Below are positions 11,151 to 21,959 of a DNA stretch of 64,000 nt, in pieces. The position numbers were made by a program, and so were the translations under genes. The notes below the pieces were generated by a model, which had not been told where the DNA came from, searched no databases, and saw nothing but the letters and a program-made list of their open reading frames with translations. The stretch's first letter is position 1, and every line of letters starts with the position of its first letter. The stretch comes from Doris montereyensis (lineage: Eukaryota > Mollusca > Gastropoda > Nudibranchia > Dorididae): positions 64,501-128,500 of the forward strand of contig JAXRKP010001329.1 in the NCBI GenBank assembly GCA_037039925.1. Direction: 5' to 3'.

Positions 11151-11545
11151 TTACACTGGTAGCAACGAAGAACCAGAAACTCATGAAACTCCCCATCTTC
11201 GTCAAACTGCTTGACAGATAGCTCAAAGAGGAATATAGTCAGGCCAGGGTCCTCATTCCAAATCACCCTAAGCCCAAAACAACTCGCAAACCAGAAAGTT
11301 TTCTAGCTTTACATCTGGATCGTATCACCCGCTTCCACCGCCTGTTCAAACTCCCACCAACACACTACACAATTCAAAGCTAAGCCAAAAAAGGACTGTA
11401 AGTAAGGTGTGCTACGATAGAAATGCAAACCTTTCAGGCAAAAGGAAAAGAGCAAAGGAGCATTATTGGTGTAAGGTTTGTTTTATACCCATACCCCTCC
11501 TCTGCATATAGAGCCCTGTTTTGAACTTTTTCACTCATCAAAACT
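11150..11545 (+). mobile_element. piggyBac transposase C-terminal remnant with Cys-rich finger
   Basis: Shifting between frames gives LPIFVKLLDR, then KPESFLALHLDRITRFHRLF, then KVCYDRNANLSGKRKRAKEH, YWCKVC, and PLHIEPCFELFHS. The order CxxC-like pair, KRKR, YWCKVC, PCF---H is the Cys/His-rich domain at the C-terminus of piggyBac-family transposases. At least three frameshifts and stops show it is dead. It lies in EXOC8 intron 3 on the gene's sense strand. Confidence 0.65.
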
Positions 11546-12040
11546 ATACTGCAGGACTTTCAGTGACTTTTATTTTTGTTTTGTAGATAAATTAACAGCC
11601 TTCCTATCCCCTGTGAATACTCAGCGATGTATACTGAGGATAAAACAATGTGAACACTTTCATTTGTTTTCATAGAGAATTTTTATTCATGACACTGACA
11701 GTTATTATTCAGGAAATGTTTCCGAAAAACAAAATTCATCCAATTTTTTTTAAAGTCACATAAATTCAAGTGTTTAACTTAAATAGAAATTCTTAAGATT
11801 ATTTCTTTCGTTTGAGTAGGCATTGTCTTAATTTGTTTGTGTGAGAGCGACAGTACAAATGAGTGATCCTGAGTCATGCTGTGATTTTTTTTTTAATTGA
11901 CCCAAAAAACCGTCAGTATTCAGTGCAAGAAATCTACAAAAGGCTCAGTAGTCAGTGAGTTAAGATACTCTATTGTAGTATTATGATGATAGAAGATGAT
12001 AACATGAAGTTTTCTTGTCTTATTCTGTTAAGCGCTGGGT

Positions 12041-12061
12041 GGTTGGGGGGGGGGGGGGGGG
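12041..12061 (+). repeat. Poly(G) run
   Basis: About 20 consecutive G residues interrupted once. Comparable homopolymers lie at 21427-21441 (G), 36802-36824 (G) and 45681-45697 (C). Confidence 0.9.
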
Positions 12062-12540
12062 GTGCCTTCTGAAGTGATTTTTTTCTGCGTTTGGTTTTTC
12101 TTACTTGTCTCTCATTCTAACCACGTGTCAGCCTTATCCTCTTCTTTCTCGTAGTATGTCGGCCATTTCTTTTCATCTATTCTTCTCATCTTTTCATTTC
12201 ATATTTTGTCATGATATGTAACCCTTTGTATTTTTCTGAGACATTACTCAATTTAGGGAAATTGACCCAGAAAAAATTGGTAATAAATAATAATTTGCCT
12301 TATAATAGACATTTCTGTGCCATAAACTTGTAGATACATGTAAATGATCGCTTTACCCGAATATGCAGAAGACAGAAAACCAACATTTGGTCCAAAACTC
12401 GCCAATGCAGGTCCCCCTCCCCCTCCCCCCTCTTTTAAAAAAAACTAAACGTTCTTGCTGGAGATACATATTCCACCCTGTGTTCAAACAAAGCTACTAA
12501 AAAGCTAACTTTTCCACTTATTCTATTTCTCATGTGACAG

Positions 12541-12731
12541 ACAAGCATCTGGTGTCCATCACCATGAACAGTATGCACTTTGCCAAGGTAGCATGTTCAC
12601 TGGCTGAGGATCTTCTCAAGCTCTTTACCCCCGATCTGGAGGACTTTATAGTGGATGCCTTGTACAAAGTGTTCAAGGCACAAGTCAGTCATCTGGAGAT
12701 ATCCATCAAGTCAGATCACTTGAGGAAAGAG
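12541..12731 (+). CDS. EXOC8: Exocyst complex component 8 (Exo84), internal exon d
   Basis: The exon follows ATGTGACAG and ends at GTGAGT (12732). It has 191 bases. With the G carried from exon c it gives 64 whole codons beginning DKHLVSITMNSMHFAKV, then SLAEDLLKLFTPDLEDFIVD and VSHLEISIKSDHLRKE. The FAK----L-E-LLKLF-P-L motif is the hallmark of this part of EXOC8. Phase is 0 at the end. The next exon is 8.3 kb away because intron 4 is packed with transposons. Confidence 0.9.
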
Positions 12732-13235
12732 GTGAGTTGCTCCAAGGTGTTTTCCAAGATGTTGCTAGTAAGCAAATAACATCCTCTTTACTCACTTGAG
12801 ATAGATGTGCTACGTGTGTTCAACTGGACGGATGCGCCACAATCGATATTCGCTATAACGATGCTCCTAGAACGTGGGGAACCGGCTCTTATGCTAGGTT
12901 AGCCCTTTATTTCAAATAGTGGAAAGTTTCCTCCCGAAATCGGTCGGTAACTGTATGAGTTATCGTAGTTCAAGGAAGTTACTGTAAGCACTTTGTCTTT
13001 TCCTTGAGAGCTGAAAACAGTACAATTGCTTCTGTTAAACTTAAACAGGCATTTTTTCAGTTTTAACCATAGATTACCAGTGTTTACATAGGAAAACTTA
13101 AGTTGCATGTATTGTGTTTTAAATTTAATTAAAAATCAGCCATCCAACATAAAAATATGATTTGAACTTCTTTTTGCAGAACAATGAACAAGCTTTCATC
13201 CCATGTATAACATGACACAGGGTCAATTACAGATC

Positions 13236-13926
13236 TTATTTTGTGTAGAGGCTGTTGGCCTGGTTGGTGGCGGGGACGTATTCTTCCCTGTCTGCTAGAT
13301 GAAAATAATGGGATATGTCTGCATATCGGTTATGAGCCATGACGTCTGCAACAGCTGGTACATGGAGAAGTGGGTCTGTCGAACAATACATGATGTATGC
13401 TGGCATTTTATGTATTCCAAACATCATATTGAAGTAGAGGAAATGTGAAATGTCCTCCTTGTGACACGTTTGAAAGATGTCAGAGCCCTCGCTGATCCGC
13501 ATATCAGATTTGTCTGGTTTGCGGCAAGGATGAACAATGAGTCAGGGAAAAAATAATTTGAAAAAATCAATGGGTTGGGATTGATGATCTATGTTCAAAG
13601 CAGTGAAATTTGGTCCAGTGCGACCAGTAAAAAGCTCAACTTCAACGTCTCGAAGTGTTGAACTCCAGGAAACTCCTCTTCCACACTGGAATCCGTATCG
13701 GAAGGCGAATCGTTGTTTCGGTCATTGCCAGAAGCGTTGTTAGGCCTAAAGTGTGATCCACATCATCTTCTAACTCATCTCTGTCAATTTCAATATCACT
13801 TTCATCATCAATGTAAGCCCTCTCCTTCATCAACTGGACTTTAGTCCCAGAGATCGGGTTTGATAGAAAATTGAAGGCCATCTTTGGAACTGAATAACTC
13901 GTAAACCAGTCAAGATAAAAGCACAC
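13236..13926 (-). mobile_element. piggyBac transposase fragment (N-terminal and mid part)
   Basis: Two minus-strand frames. 13926-13642 encodes PKMAFNFLSNPISGTKVQL followed by an acidic stretch (DDESDIEIDRDELEDDVDH), as in piggyBac N-termini. 13502-13236 encodes FNMMFGIHKMPAYIMYCS, then AHNRYADISHYFHLADREE, the motif in which a small conserved (R/N)Y--I--(Y/L)-H element precedes the first catalytic Asp. The catalytic core itself is missing. Transposase_IS4-type DDE piggyBac relic in EXOC8 intron 4. Confidence 0.7.
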
Positions 13927-14300
13927 GTGATTTTATTTTGCTTTTAAGTTAAGGTTTTTGCTTTTACTACTTTTAGTATATATTTGAGTAACTGTCGAAA
14001 TATAGCCATCCTATATCATTAAAAAGTTTGTAGTAATTGCAGCGTCCTTGGTTGCTTAGGAAATGACAAACATTCTGGGATTTTGACCCAATTTTCAAAA
14101 TCTATCTCCTCATTTAGTTATGAATAACATCACTTAAAAGCTGTGCAGATCGTTTTTTCCATTCAATATCTAAAGAATGACGTTGGTTTTTTAATTATAT
14201 TTTGGATATTTTAAAAAAATGAATTTTTTGAAAATAACATATATGCCAAAATGGCATTATTTTTATCCCAAATTTTTTTGTCAAAAGTTTACAACTTTAA

Positions 14301-15224
14301 CTCTTTCAGTCCGGAGCTAAAATTAAGGGTTGGACGGAGGCCTCTGTAAGACACTGAATAGGAATAGTCAGTGACTTTTTGATTTTGCCATATTACAGCC
14401 CACAAGTATAAAGTGTTGCATATCAAAGTAATCAGCAATGATTGGACTTTCAGAAAATAACATCAAACATGACAATAGACTATGTATGTGAAACTGACAG
14501 AGTGATATGTTACAGTTGCATTTACAGAAACCAAAAAAAAAAAAAGCAAGGAATTTCATTCAATCAGTGGTAGAAAAATATAAAATACTTAGATATGGGC
14601 TTGACATTGTTATGATTCTATTCAAGTGATGTATATCCATCAGGAAAAAGTATCAGGTGTTCAGAAAATACCCTACATAAGTCAGTATGATTGATCTATC
14701 AGGTCTATTCACATTGGTTCTGACATCGATTTGACTGGATCTATCTTCGTCTTCGTCACTATCACTACTATCAGAGGATCTTCATGAATGAGAGCTCTCA
14801 GAATGAGAACTAGAGCTAGATCTAGAATGACTTGACTGATTATTTTCATAATCTGAATCATACAGGTCACTCACTTCATCTTCCGAGAGATTTCGGAACA
14901 AATTCTGCACTTCGTCTGCAGTGTATCGCTTTGAACGTGATGCTGCCATTGCGTTAAGTGGAAACTGAAGTTTGAATGAAACGCTCAATGCTTTGTTTAC
15001 ATTTTCAATTCTCGTAATTTGGAATATCCCTCTAGGGCCAAATGACCAGTAATCGAAGAATGATTATCGTAGAACATCGTACTGTAGTTGTTTTGCATTA
15101 TTTTCATATGCATTATTACTTTATTAGGCCTTTAGTACACATAAACCCATCGGCCACTCTGAGCGGCCGCTGGATTGATCTGGTACGATTTTCCGCCGCT
15201 CTCAGCGCCATCGGGCTGAAAGAG
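14301..15224 (-). mobile_element. piggyBac-like element, internally deleted, with TTAA duplications
   Basis: TTAA at 14297-14300 and 15225-15228 flanks inverted ends: CTCTTTCAGTCCGGAGC at left and, reverse-complemented at right, CTCTTTCAGCCCGATGG. Inside, a minus-strand frame at 14949-14782 starts MAASRSKRYTADEVQNL and runs into Ser/Glu/Asp repeats, typical of a piggyBac transposase N-terminus. Everything between that and the 3' end is deleted, leaving a 924 bp derivative. Confidence 0.85.
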
Positions 15225-15854
15225 TTAAGATGTAAAAAAAACCCAATGTCATTCTATTAAAATTGACGAGAGGAACTTGTGTGCCAAATATTATACAAAT
15301 CGGTCGGTAAATGATGGAGGAGATAGAAATTTAGCGGGGGAAAATTACATTTCGAGAAAAATGCTATCAAAGGAATCAAACGAAAAAAAGACACTTCAGA
15401 CGGGTTGTCTTTCTTGTAGCAGCCCCCCTTACTCTTTTGGCATTCTCTAACATTGTTGTTACTAATGTAAAGAGGATTGTAAATCTAGGTTTAGATGAAC
15501 TATTGTGAAAACAAACGTCATAATGACCAGTTTTTTGTGTTTTATTCCTCTATTCCTATACTTGTGCGCGTGTTTATAGACGCATCACCCGAACATTTCA
15601 CACCACGTCTTACATCACTCAACGCTGGGCCAACACATCGTCATACGGACATCTTTCTGCCATAAACTTGTAGATAAATGATCGTTATGGCAGGAAGATG
15701 TACAAGAATTTGTGTTGACCACATCCCAAGGACAATGTTCCAGCTCTAAATCGGAAAGATCAAAGCGCTTTCAACTGCCTAAGAACAGGACACTCTTCCT
15801 TGAATTATTATATGCATAGCTTCCAACCAGTGTGTAAAACAAGTATTTAGTACA

Positions 15855-15969
15855 TGATGTTCCCTCCTAAGCTGTGCATGTGTGCATGTGATGTTCCCTC
15901 TAAGCTGTGCATGTGTGCATATGATGTTCCTCTAAGCTGTGCATGTGTGCATATGATGTTCCCTCTAAG
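15855..15969. repeat. 33 bp minisatellite, left part (3-4 copies)
   Basis: Units of TGATGTTCCCTCTAAGCTG followed by TGCATGTGTGCA. The array is interrupted at 15969 and resumes at 18813. Confidence 0.9.
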
Positions 15970-16696
15970 TAGTTATCCCAGACTACCGCTTAGCAGCGGC
16001 GGAATTTGCCGTCATCGAATCGAAAATAAGGCCGTCTTAATCCTTCTATGTCTCTTTTAAATCAAACTCAACCTACACAAAAAAACTACTAGGTTATACT
16101 TAAAGATCTGCTCTGTACGAAGATCTAAGCGGTTTTACTAGTATATTAGTAGTAAAAGAGATATAGCTCTTCAAAAATAGCTAACTTAACGGTGTACATC
16201 GCCGATTTTCATCGCTCAAAACGGCTGGCACACTATAAATTCATGTGTTTCTCAATTGCCTCGCGATCGTTGAACTTAGCTATCGCTTTGCAATGAAGTG
16301 TGTTAAATTAGCCTTTGAATGAGCTTTCCTGTGCTATCAATTTCTCAAGCTCCGATATCTATAAATAGCTTTAAACTTCAGGAAAGTTGACCTATTTAGT
16401 AAGGGGAAAATCCGATCTTTGCCGATTGAAAATGACTAAGAGAATTATATACTCAGAATACAGTGTCCTCTTCCGGTTATCATGTCCAAAAATGACTATG
16501 ATTGGTTGAATCAACGCGTCGCACCATCTATGAAAGCAAATGTAGTGCTTTCCTTTACGCCCGTTCTCGAGATTTCAGTACTTTCACTTTCACTTTGAAA
16601 CTGACTGCCTAGCGATCAGCACCAGAACAACACCACTCTCCCGCTCTACTTCATTCCGATTTTAGATCTAGATAAACTTCTTTTCTCATTCAAAAA

Positions 16697-17270
16697 ATGG
16701 ATATGGATCTTCTTGAAATGTGTGGTAAGTATTTCCTCTATTTTCTTTTAAATATTAAGATACATAATATGACCCACTTGTTGCTTCGATTGTTGACAAA
16801 TTTGACTGGAGAACGATTGTTTGGTGATTTGGAATTAGACTATGACATGCATAAGCGTAGAAGAGCTAATTTACACTTAAGGTCCACTATCAATATGTGG
16901 AAGTGGAAGCATAATAAGACTGTGCATTGGTTTTGTAGTTTGCGTGAAAAAGAGCAAAATACAATTTTAGTGGCAGCCAAAAAGAATTCAGAAAATTTAG
17001 TGTTACAAAGTAAACATTGTGAAGCCCAGGTTCGTGAGAAAGTAAAACACAAAATGCAGGAGAATAAGAGAAAGATGTAAGTAAGAAAGATTTAAAAGAT
17101 AGGAGAAAAAAGCTGACATTTTAAATGCAATTATTTCAGATGGTGGATTGTGTAAGACTAGGAGAAGATTTGGATAACTTAAGGAAAAAATGGAAAGCAG
17201 AAAGTTTAAGAAATCAGATAAGATACACAGGAAAATATTTTGGATGAAAAAGCAAAAGTAACAGGGACCA
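16697..17270 (+). pseudogene. Decayed ORF of unknown function carried by the TIR element
   Basis: ATG at 16697 opens MDMDLLEMCG, then a GTAAGT donor at 16725. After an AT-rich stretch the frame gives RLFGDLELDYDMHKRRRANL, STINMWKWKHNKTVHWF and a charged Lys/Glu helix to a GTAAGT at 17079. Beyond it come ADILNAIISDGGLCKT and, in another frame, EDLDNLRKKWKAESLRNQIR. A basic N-terminal part, a K-NK(T/S)V-W segment, a coiled coil and a GGL-(K/R)---ED--L element form one degraded protein. I know similar arrangements from invertebrate repeat-borne proteins but cannot name a function. Confidence 0.45.
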
Positions 17271-17639
17271 TCAATACACTGTATACATGTAGTTGTTGAT
17301 TGATAATATTGAATGATTTTAATTTTGTTATATATACATGATGTAATTGTGAGTTCCTCGAGCTTGTGTAATTTTGTCTAAATTTAATATATTCCTTATT
17401 CTTTCTTTTAATTTTGCGTCGTGTATCCGGCTAGCGGGGTCGACTTTGAGAGACATTTCTATTACTACTATGAGAGTCGTCCTGGGATATACCATACCCA
17501 AAGCTGCCGTATCGTCTGCAACAACTGATCTCACAGGTTTCAGCTGAGTTTCACAACACAAAGATAAGGCAGGCGACAAACAGTTGACCTATTAGCTCTT
17601 ACTCTTATAATTATTATTTAATGTTTTTTTTAGAGACAC

Positions 17640-18290
17640 AAGTACTAAGTAGGCAAAGTTTCATTGATTTATCTTACCATTTAACATTTTTATAATGAAA
17701 AACCTGATTTTTGCCAAAATATTTTCACGAGCGTAGTTATTAATTTTTTCACCTAACTCTCTGTATATTTAGTTCCTATTATGATTAAACCCACCAGAAT
17801 TGTATTTCTTAACCCTCCAAAGCATAAGTATAAGTATGCAAAGTTTCATTGATGTATCTTTGCGTTTAAGATTTTTATGATGAAACCTGATTTTTGTCAA
17901 AATATTTTCCCAAGCGTAAATTACTATTTTTTGCCCACAACTCTGTTGATTTAGTTCCTATCATAATTATAACACCATAAATGTATTTCTTGACCCTCAA
18001 AGCATAAGTATGCAAAGTTTCATTGATGTATCTTACCATTTAAGATTTTAATGATGAAAACCCTGGATTTTTGCCAAAATATTTTCCCCGCGTAAATTAT
18101 TAATTTTTGCCCACAACTTTGTTTATTTAGTTCCTATCATAATTAAAACACCAGAATTGTATGTCTTGACTCTCAAAGCATAAATGTGCAAAATTTCATT
18201 GATGTATCTTACCATTTAAGGTTTTTATGATGAAAAACCTGATTTTTTTACTTAAAAATATCTTCCCGAGCCCAAATTATGCTTTTTGCC
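17640..18290 (+). repeat. About 178 bp tandem repeat, 4 copies
   Basis: GCAAAGTTTCATTGATGTAT recurs at about 17653, 17839, 18011 and 18189, and each unit ends with a TTTAGTTCCTATCATAATTA-type segment. The array lies in the right half of the TIR element. Confidence 0.85.
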
Positions 18291-18812
18291 CGGTTTGGTG
18301 GTATAATAATTCAGAAAATATTTCTTCTATGTCTCTGAAAAAAATTGGACTAACTGTCTGGCACCATATCTGCATTTAAGGGAAATGATATGGTCTTTCT
18401 ATGATTTATGGCATGTTTATGTACTCCCAAAAATGCCATTTTTTGACAATTTTGACCAAAATCATGTGTCGCACAATGTATTTTTTCTCTATTTTGGTGC
18501 TGTGTCACAATAAATATGTGAAAGATAACAGTCTCATTGCTTGTTTTTTTGCTTTTTCTATGTGTATGGCTGACGTATGCATGTAAAGTATTTAAGCTCA
18601 TACCATTTTTATGGATTCTAGAGCCTCGTAAAATTGGCATAATTTCACATTTTGAATCATAGCGTAAAACTTTTAAGTGGAAACATAATTGTAAAATTCA
18701 TAACTTTTTTATTTATCAACCGATTTTGATAATTTAAAAACTGTTATTCATGGTCTGGTTTTACATAAAAGAAACAGACTTTTGAAATTAATTTTTTAGT
18801 CTGGAACAGCTA

Positions 18813-19437
18813 CTCTAAGCTGTGCATGTGTGCATGTGATGTTCCCTCTAAGCTGTGCATGTGTGCATGTGATGTTCCCTCTAAGCTGTGCATGTGTGCA
18901 TGTGATGTTCCCTCTAAGCTGTGCATGTGTGCATGTGATGTTCCCTCTAAGCTGTGCATGTGTGCATGTGATGTTCCCTCTAAGCTGTGCATGTGATGTT
19001 CCTCTAAGCTGTGCATGTGATGTTCCCTCTAAGCTGTGCATGTGGGCATGTGATGTTCCCTCTAAGCTGTGCATGTGTGCAGCATGTGATGTTCCCTCTA
19101 AGCTGTGCATGTGTGCATATAATGTTCCCTCTGAGCTGTGCATGTGTGCATATGATGTTCCCTCTAAGCTGTGCATGTGTGCATGTGATGTTCCCTCCTA
19201 AGCTGTGCATGTGCATGTGATGTTCCCTCTAAGCTGTGCATGTGATGTTCCCTCTAAGCTGTGCATGTGTGTATATGATGTTCCCTCTAAGCTGTGCATG
19301 TGATGTTCCCTCTAAGCTGTGCATGTGTGCATATAATGTTTCCTCTGAGCTGTGCATGTGTGCATATGATGTTCCCTCTAAGCTGTGCATGTGTGCATGT
19401 GATGTTCCCTCTAAGCTGTGCATGTGTGCATATCACT
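18813..19437. repeat. 33 bp minisatellite, right part (about 20 copies)
   Basis: Units as at 15855-15969, with 24 bp variants that lack the TGTGCATG part. The two- and three-frame open translations (CACVHVMFPLS on plus, AHMHSLEGTSH on minus) reflect a unit divisible by three. Confidence 0.95.
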
Positions 19438-20066
19438 AATATCAGGGAGAAAAGGTGCGCACAGGTGAGATATGTTTCTTTACTAATTAAAAAAAAATTT
19501 GTTGAACATTCATTCTCATCTCATGGACAATACAGTTTTTTTTTTCAAACTTTGCACGACACCAAAATGTACGCACACAGACTAGCAAAAAGTTAGAGGG
19601 AACATTGTTAGTACATTTCTGGCTTTGAGTCTGTAAGTCTGTATTTGCCTTGAAAAATAGAAATTTTTGTTTGAAAACACCCCAAATCAGCAGCAGAGAC
19701 TCAAAGAGATCGGGATGGAAGTCTGGAAACATTAATCCGAGTTTGCAAAACTAGTGCATTTCACCAGAGAGGCCACTGATCAGTGGACGCCTTGTTATTT
19801 ACCATTAAAAGGAATTGACTCAGTTTAAATTATCAATGTTTTCTGGAATATTATGGGGAGTCCTGCAAGTTAGACTTAGTTCACATGGTCAGAGTCTTAT
19901 TTTTCGATTTCAAAAAGTTATGCATACGAATAGATTAGAGTGCAACCTGAATATTCCCTAACATGCCACCTTTGCTCGTGTCTTGATCAAACAGTCACCC
20001 ATATTCTCATGGACAGAGAGTAACGGGCATTTGATGGCTGCACCAAACTCCTTGCCAATCCATTAA

Positions 20067-20501
20067 CCCTCTTGTCCTCGCATCGCCCACGATGCATACG
20101 CCATCGCATCGACCGTCATAGCCCACAACAGATAGGCACTGTATCACCCTGATCGTACAGTGTACTTGATGCCTAGTGACGCCTACATTTCGAATCACCA
20201 GGCTCTTTCTTCTGGCTAGTTGAATTGTAGAGTAATTTCCCTTTTTTTTTTTTTCTTTCAATGCTCGATTGCATACTTCTATTAGTGTAATGTACCAAAT
20301 TAAAGTTCAATGATCTGTCTATACAACTGGCATTTTTTGGATGTTTGTAATGTGCATTGTTTGTGTGTATTAATTTTTTTTAATTGTCTTGGGTTTTTTT
20401 AAAGAGTTATGTCCCTTATCTTGAGGAAATGAGCTAGCACATGTAAATACACTGTGAGGACAGCAGGGCAGAAATTGATAGGGCATCTGAGGGCAAGAGG
20501 G
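20067..20501. mobile_element. piggyBac-type MITE (435 bp)
   Basis: TTAA at 20063-20066 and 20502-20505 flanks inverted ends: CCCTCTTGTCCTCGCATCGC at left and, reverse-complemented, CCCTCTTGCCCTCAGATGCC at right. No coding capacity. The ends differ from the CTCTTTCAG family at 14301-15224, so this is a separate piggyBac-like lineage. Confidence 0.85.
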
Positions 20502-21043
20502 TTAACAGCTGAATTTGAGAAGATTTATAAAATCCTTTACGTCGGTGCTCTAAGTGTGGTAGGCGTACTGGTGATGGATGCAAGCCATCGTCTGCCGGTA
20601 CTTGGAGATCAGAAAATCTGGCCGAATTTGTATTATTATGCTGGTTTCGTTCTCCTATCCCTGGCACATTGAGAGAGAAAAACAACTGCCAGTCCGCCAC
20701 TTCAGATAGTTTGAGAAGCACTGTAATTTACATGGCATTGGGCCAAAGGGCTAATAAAAAAAGTAATATCCACGCCTCTGGAACAATAACAGCAACAACC
20801 AAACCAACACACCACTAATTTTTGTTCTTCTTTTTATCCTCTGCCTTGTCTTTTTACCTTTTTTCTCTGTTACCCGATTAAAATTTTACATGCTAACACA
20901 ATCTTTATGCATGTTTTGTGTCATGGCTAAGTAAGCAAGGTTTTTACCCCATATATTTAGAATAAGAAAACCTTTTAGCTTACTTTGAAATCCTGTAGAG
21001 AAACAGTTTTGATAATGATTTTTCACAATTTTTGTATTCACAG

Positions 21044-21198
21044 CGTCCCCTTATTATCAAGAATGCACAGTTTCTCCTGAGACAGTTGTTGCCAGAATAG
21101 AAGCTATGTACAGTGACAAAGAACTCCCGTTTTCCTCAAAACTGCAGCAAGTCAACGCATACTTTCGGACTTTGAAATCAATGGTTTCAAAATCATGA
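21044..21198 (+). CDS. EXOC8: Exocyst complex component 8 (Exo84), terminal exon e (frameshifted)
   Basis: The exon follows TATTCACAG. Phase 0 from exon d gives RPLIIKNAQFLLRQLLPE and then TAG at 21098-21100. FI--NA-FL---LP is the conserved EXOC8 segment near the C-terminus, where the family continues with V-E and about 30 more residues. That continuation is present one frame away: IEAMYSDKELPFSSKLQQ, then AYFRTLKSMVSKS and TGA at 21196-21198. Restoring the frame needs one base near 21096. Either the base is missing from the assembly, or this allele is truncated by about 32 residues. Confidence 0.85.
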
Positions 21199-21305
21199 TT
21201 ACTGATGGTGTCATCCTTTGTCACTATTAATATAATTATAACACAATAACCGTAAGAACAGTTTTTAAGATTGGAATAAGAGAGACAAAGAGAGACAGGC
21301 ATATA

Positions 21306-21311
21306 TTATAC

Positions 21312-21364
<53 letters not shown>

Positions 21365-21535
21365 AGAGGGAGGGAGAGAGACAGTCACAGAGAGAGAGAG
21401 AGAGTGTGAGAGAGAGAGAGAGCGAAGGGGGGGGGGGGGGGACAGATTTAAAGAAAGAGATAGGCTGACAGGGAGACAGAGACAAAGAGAGGAAGGAAGG
21501 GAGAGTGTATATTATGTGTGTGTGTGTGTGTGAGA
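21306..21535. repeat. GA-rich microsatellite with poly(G) and (TG)n
   Basis: (GA)n 21310-21370, further GA tracts to 21420, G15 at about 21427 and (TG)n at 21515-21532, all in the EXOC8 3' region. Confidence 0.9.
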
Positions 21536-21663
21536 TAGATTGTTCACGCACACATCATTCTCTTCAATATGATACTTCATATATTAGTGTTTGTGTGAAA
21601 TCAATTGTTTTCAGTGTCTGCTTTCTAGAAAGGGCTTATTGTTCAGATTCAGTTGTCAAAATG

Positions 21664-21669
21664 AATAAA
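21664..21669 (+). promoter_or_regulatory. Candidate polyadenylation signal for EXOC8
   Basis: AATAAA on the sense strand, 466 bases after the terminal TGA. It is the first canonical hexamer I see downstream; use is not shown. Confidence 0.3.
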
Positions 21670-21959
21670 TGCATATTTTCTGTGATCTTTAATCCAATGA
21701 GATGAGAGAGAAAAATTACTGCTGCTAGTAAGGAGCATCTGGCACCTTTTTAATAAGACCTCAAATAACATTTTACGAATGACGGCTGAAGGCAATGTTC
21801 TGAATCTGTGTCACGTTTTTAGTTTTAGTCATTTTCATTGGCTGAATTTGAGAGATATATTATTGAGTTGACGTGGAAAGTTGCTTTCCGATGTTTGAAA
21901 AAGAATACACTTTTTCAACAACAAAAATTGCTCTATATGACGGTTTTGTGATGTAAGAT

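Larger units (their letters stand above)
15970..18812 (+). mobile_element. Unclassified TIR element (2.84 kb) inserted in the minisatellite
   Basis: The left end is TAGTTATCCCAGACTA; the right end reverse-complemented is TAGCTGTTCCAGACTA. CTCTAAG from the host array is repeated on both sides (15963-15969, 18813-18819). Contents: an interrupted ORF at 16697-17270 and four tandem units of about 178 bp at 17640-18290. The last 500 bases are repeated at 21960-22483, ending in the same TIR, so this is a dispersed family. Superfamily not recognised; the 7-8 bp duplication suggests hAT or a related class. Confidence 0.65.
15855..19607. mobile_element. hAT-like element carrying an amplified terminus
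   Basis: The ends read TGATGTTCCCTCCTAAGC at left and, reverse-complemented, CAATGTTCCCTCTAAC at right. The 8 bp sequence TTAGTACA lies immediately outside both (15847-15854 and 19608-19615), the target duplication length of hAT elements. The content between is not a transposase: it is a 33 bp minisatellite derived from the terminus, split by an inserted 2.8 kb element. Confidence 0.75.

Noticed and set aside
10743..11221. Overlapping open frames on both strands in EXOC8 intron 3
   Set aside because: No similarity of their own; the plus frame runs into the piggyBac C-terminal remnant and is counted there.
13181..13216. Acceptor followed by codons NNEQAFI, resembling the start of the EXOC8 terminal exon
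   Set aside because: The similarity ends after seven residues at a stop, and a much longer match (FLLRQLLP and beyond) is found at 21044.
18796..19439. Many overlapping open frames of 60 to 126 codons on both strands
   Set aside because: They come from the 33 bp minisatellite, whose unit is divisible by three.
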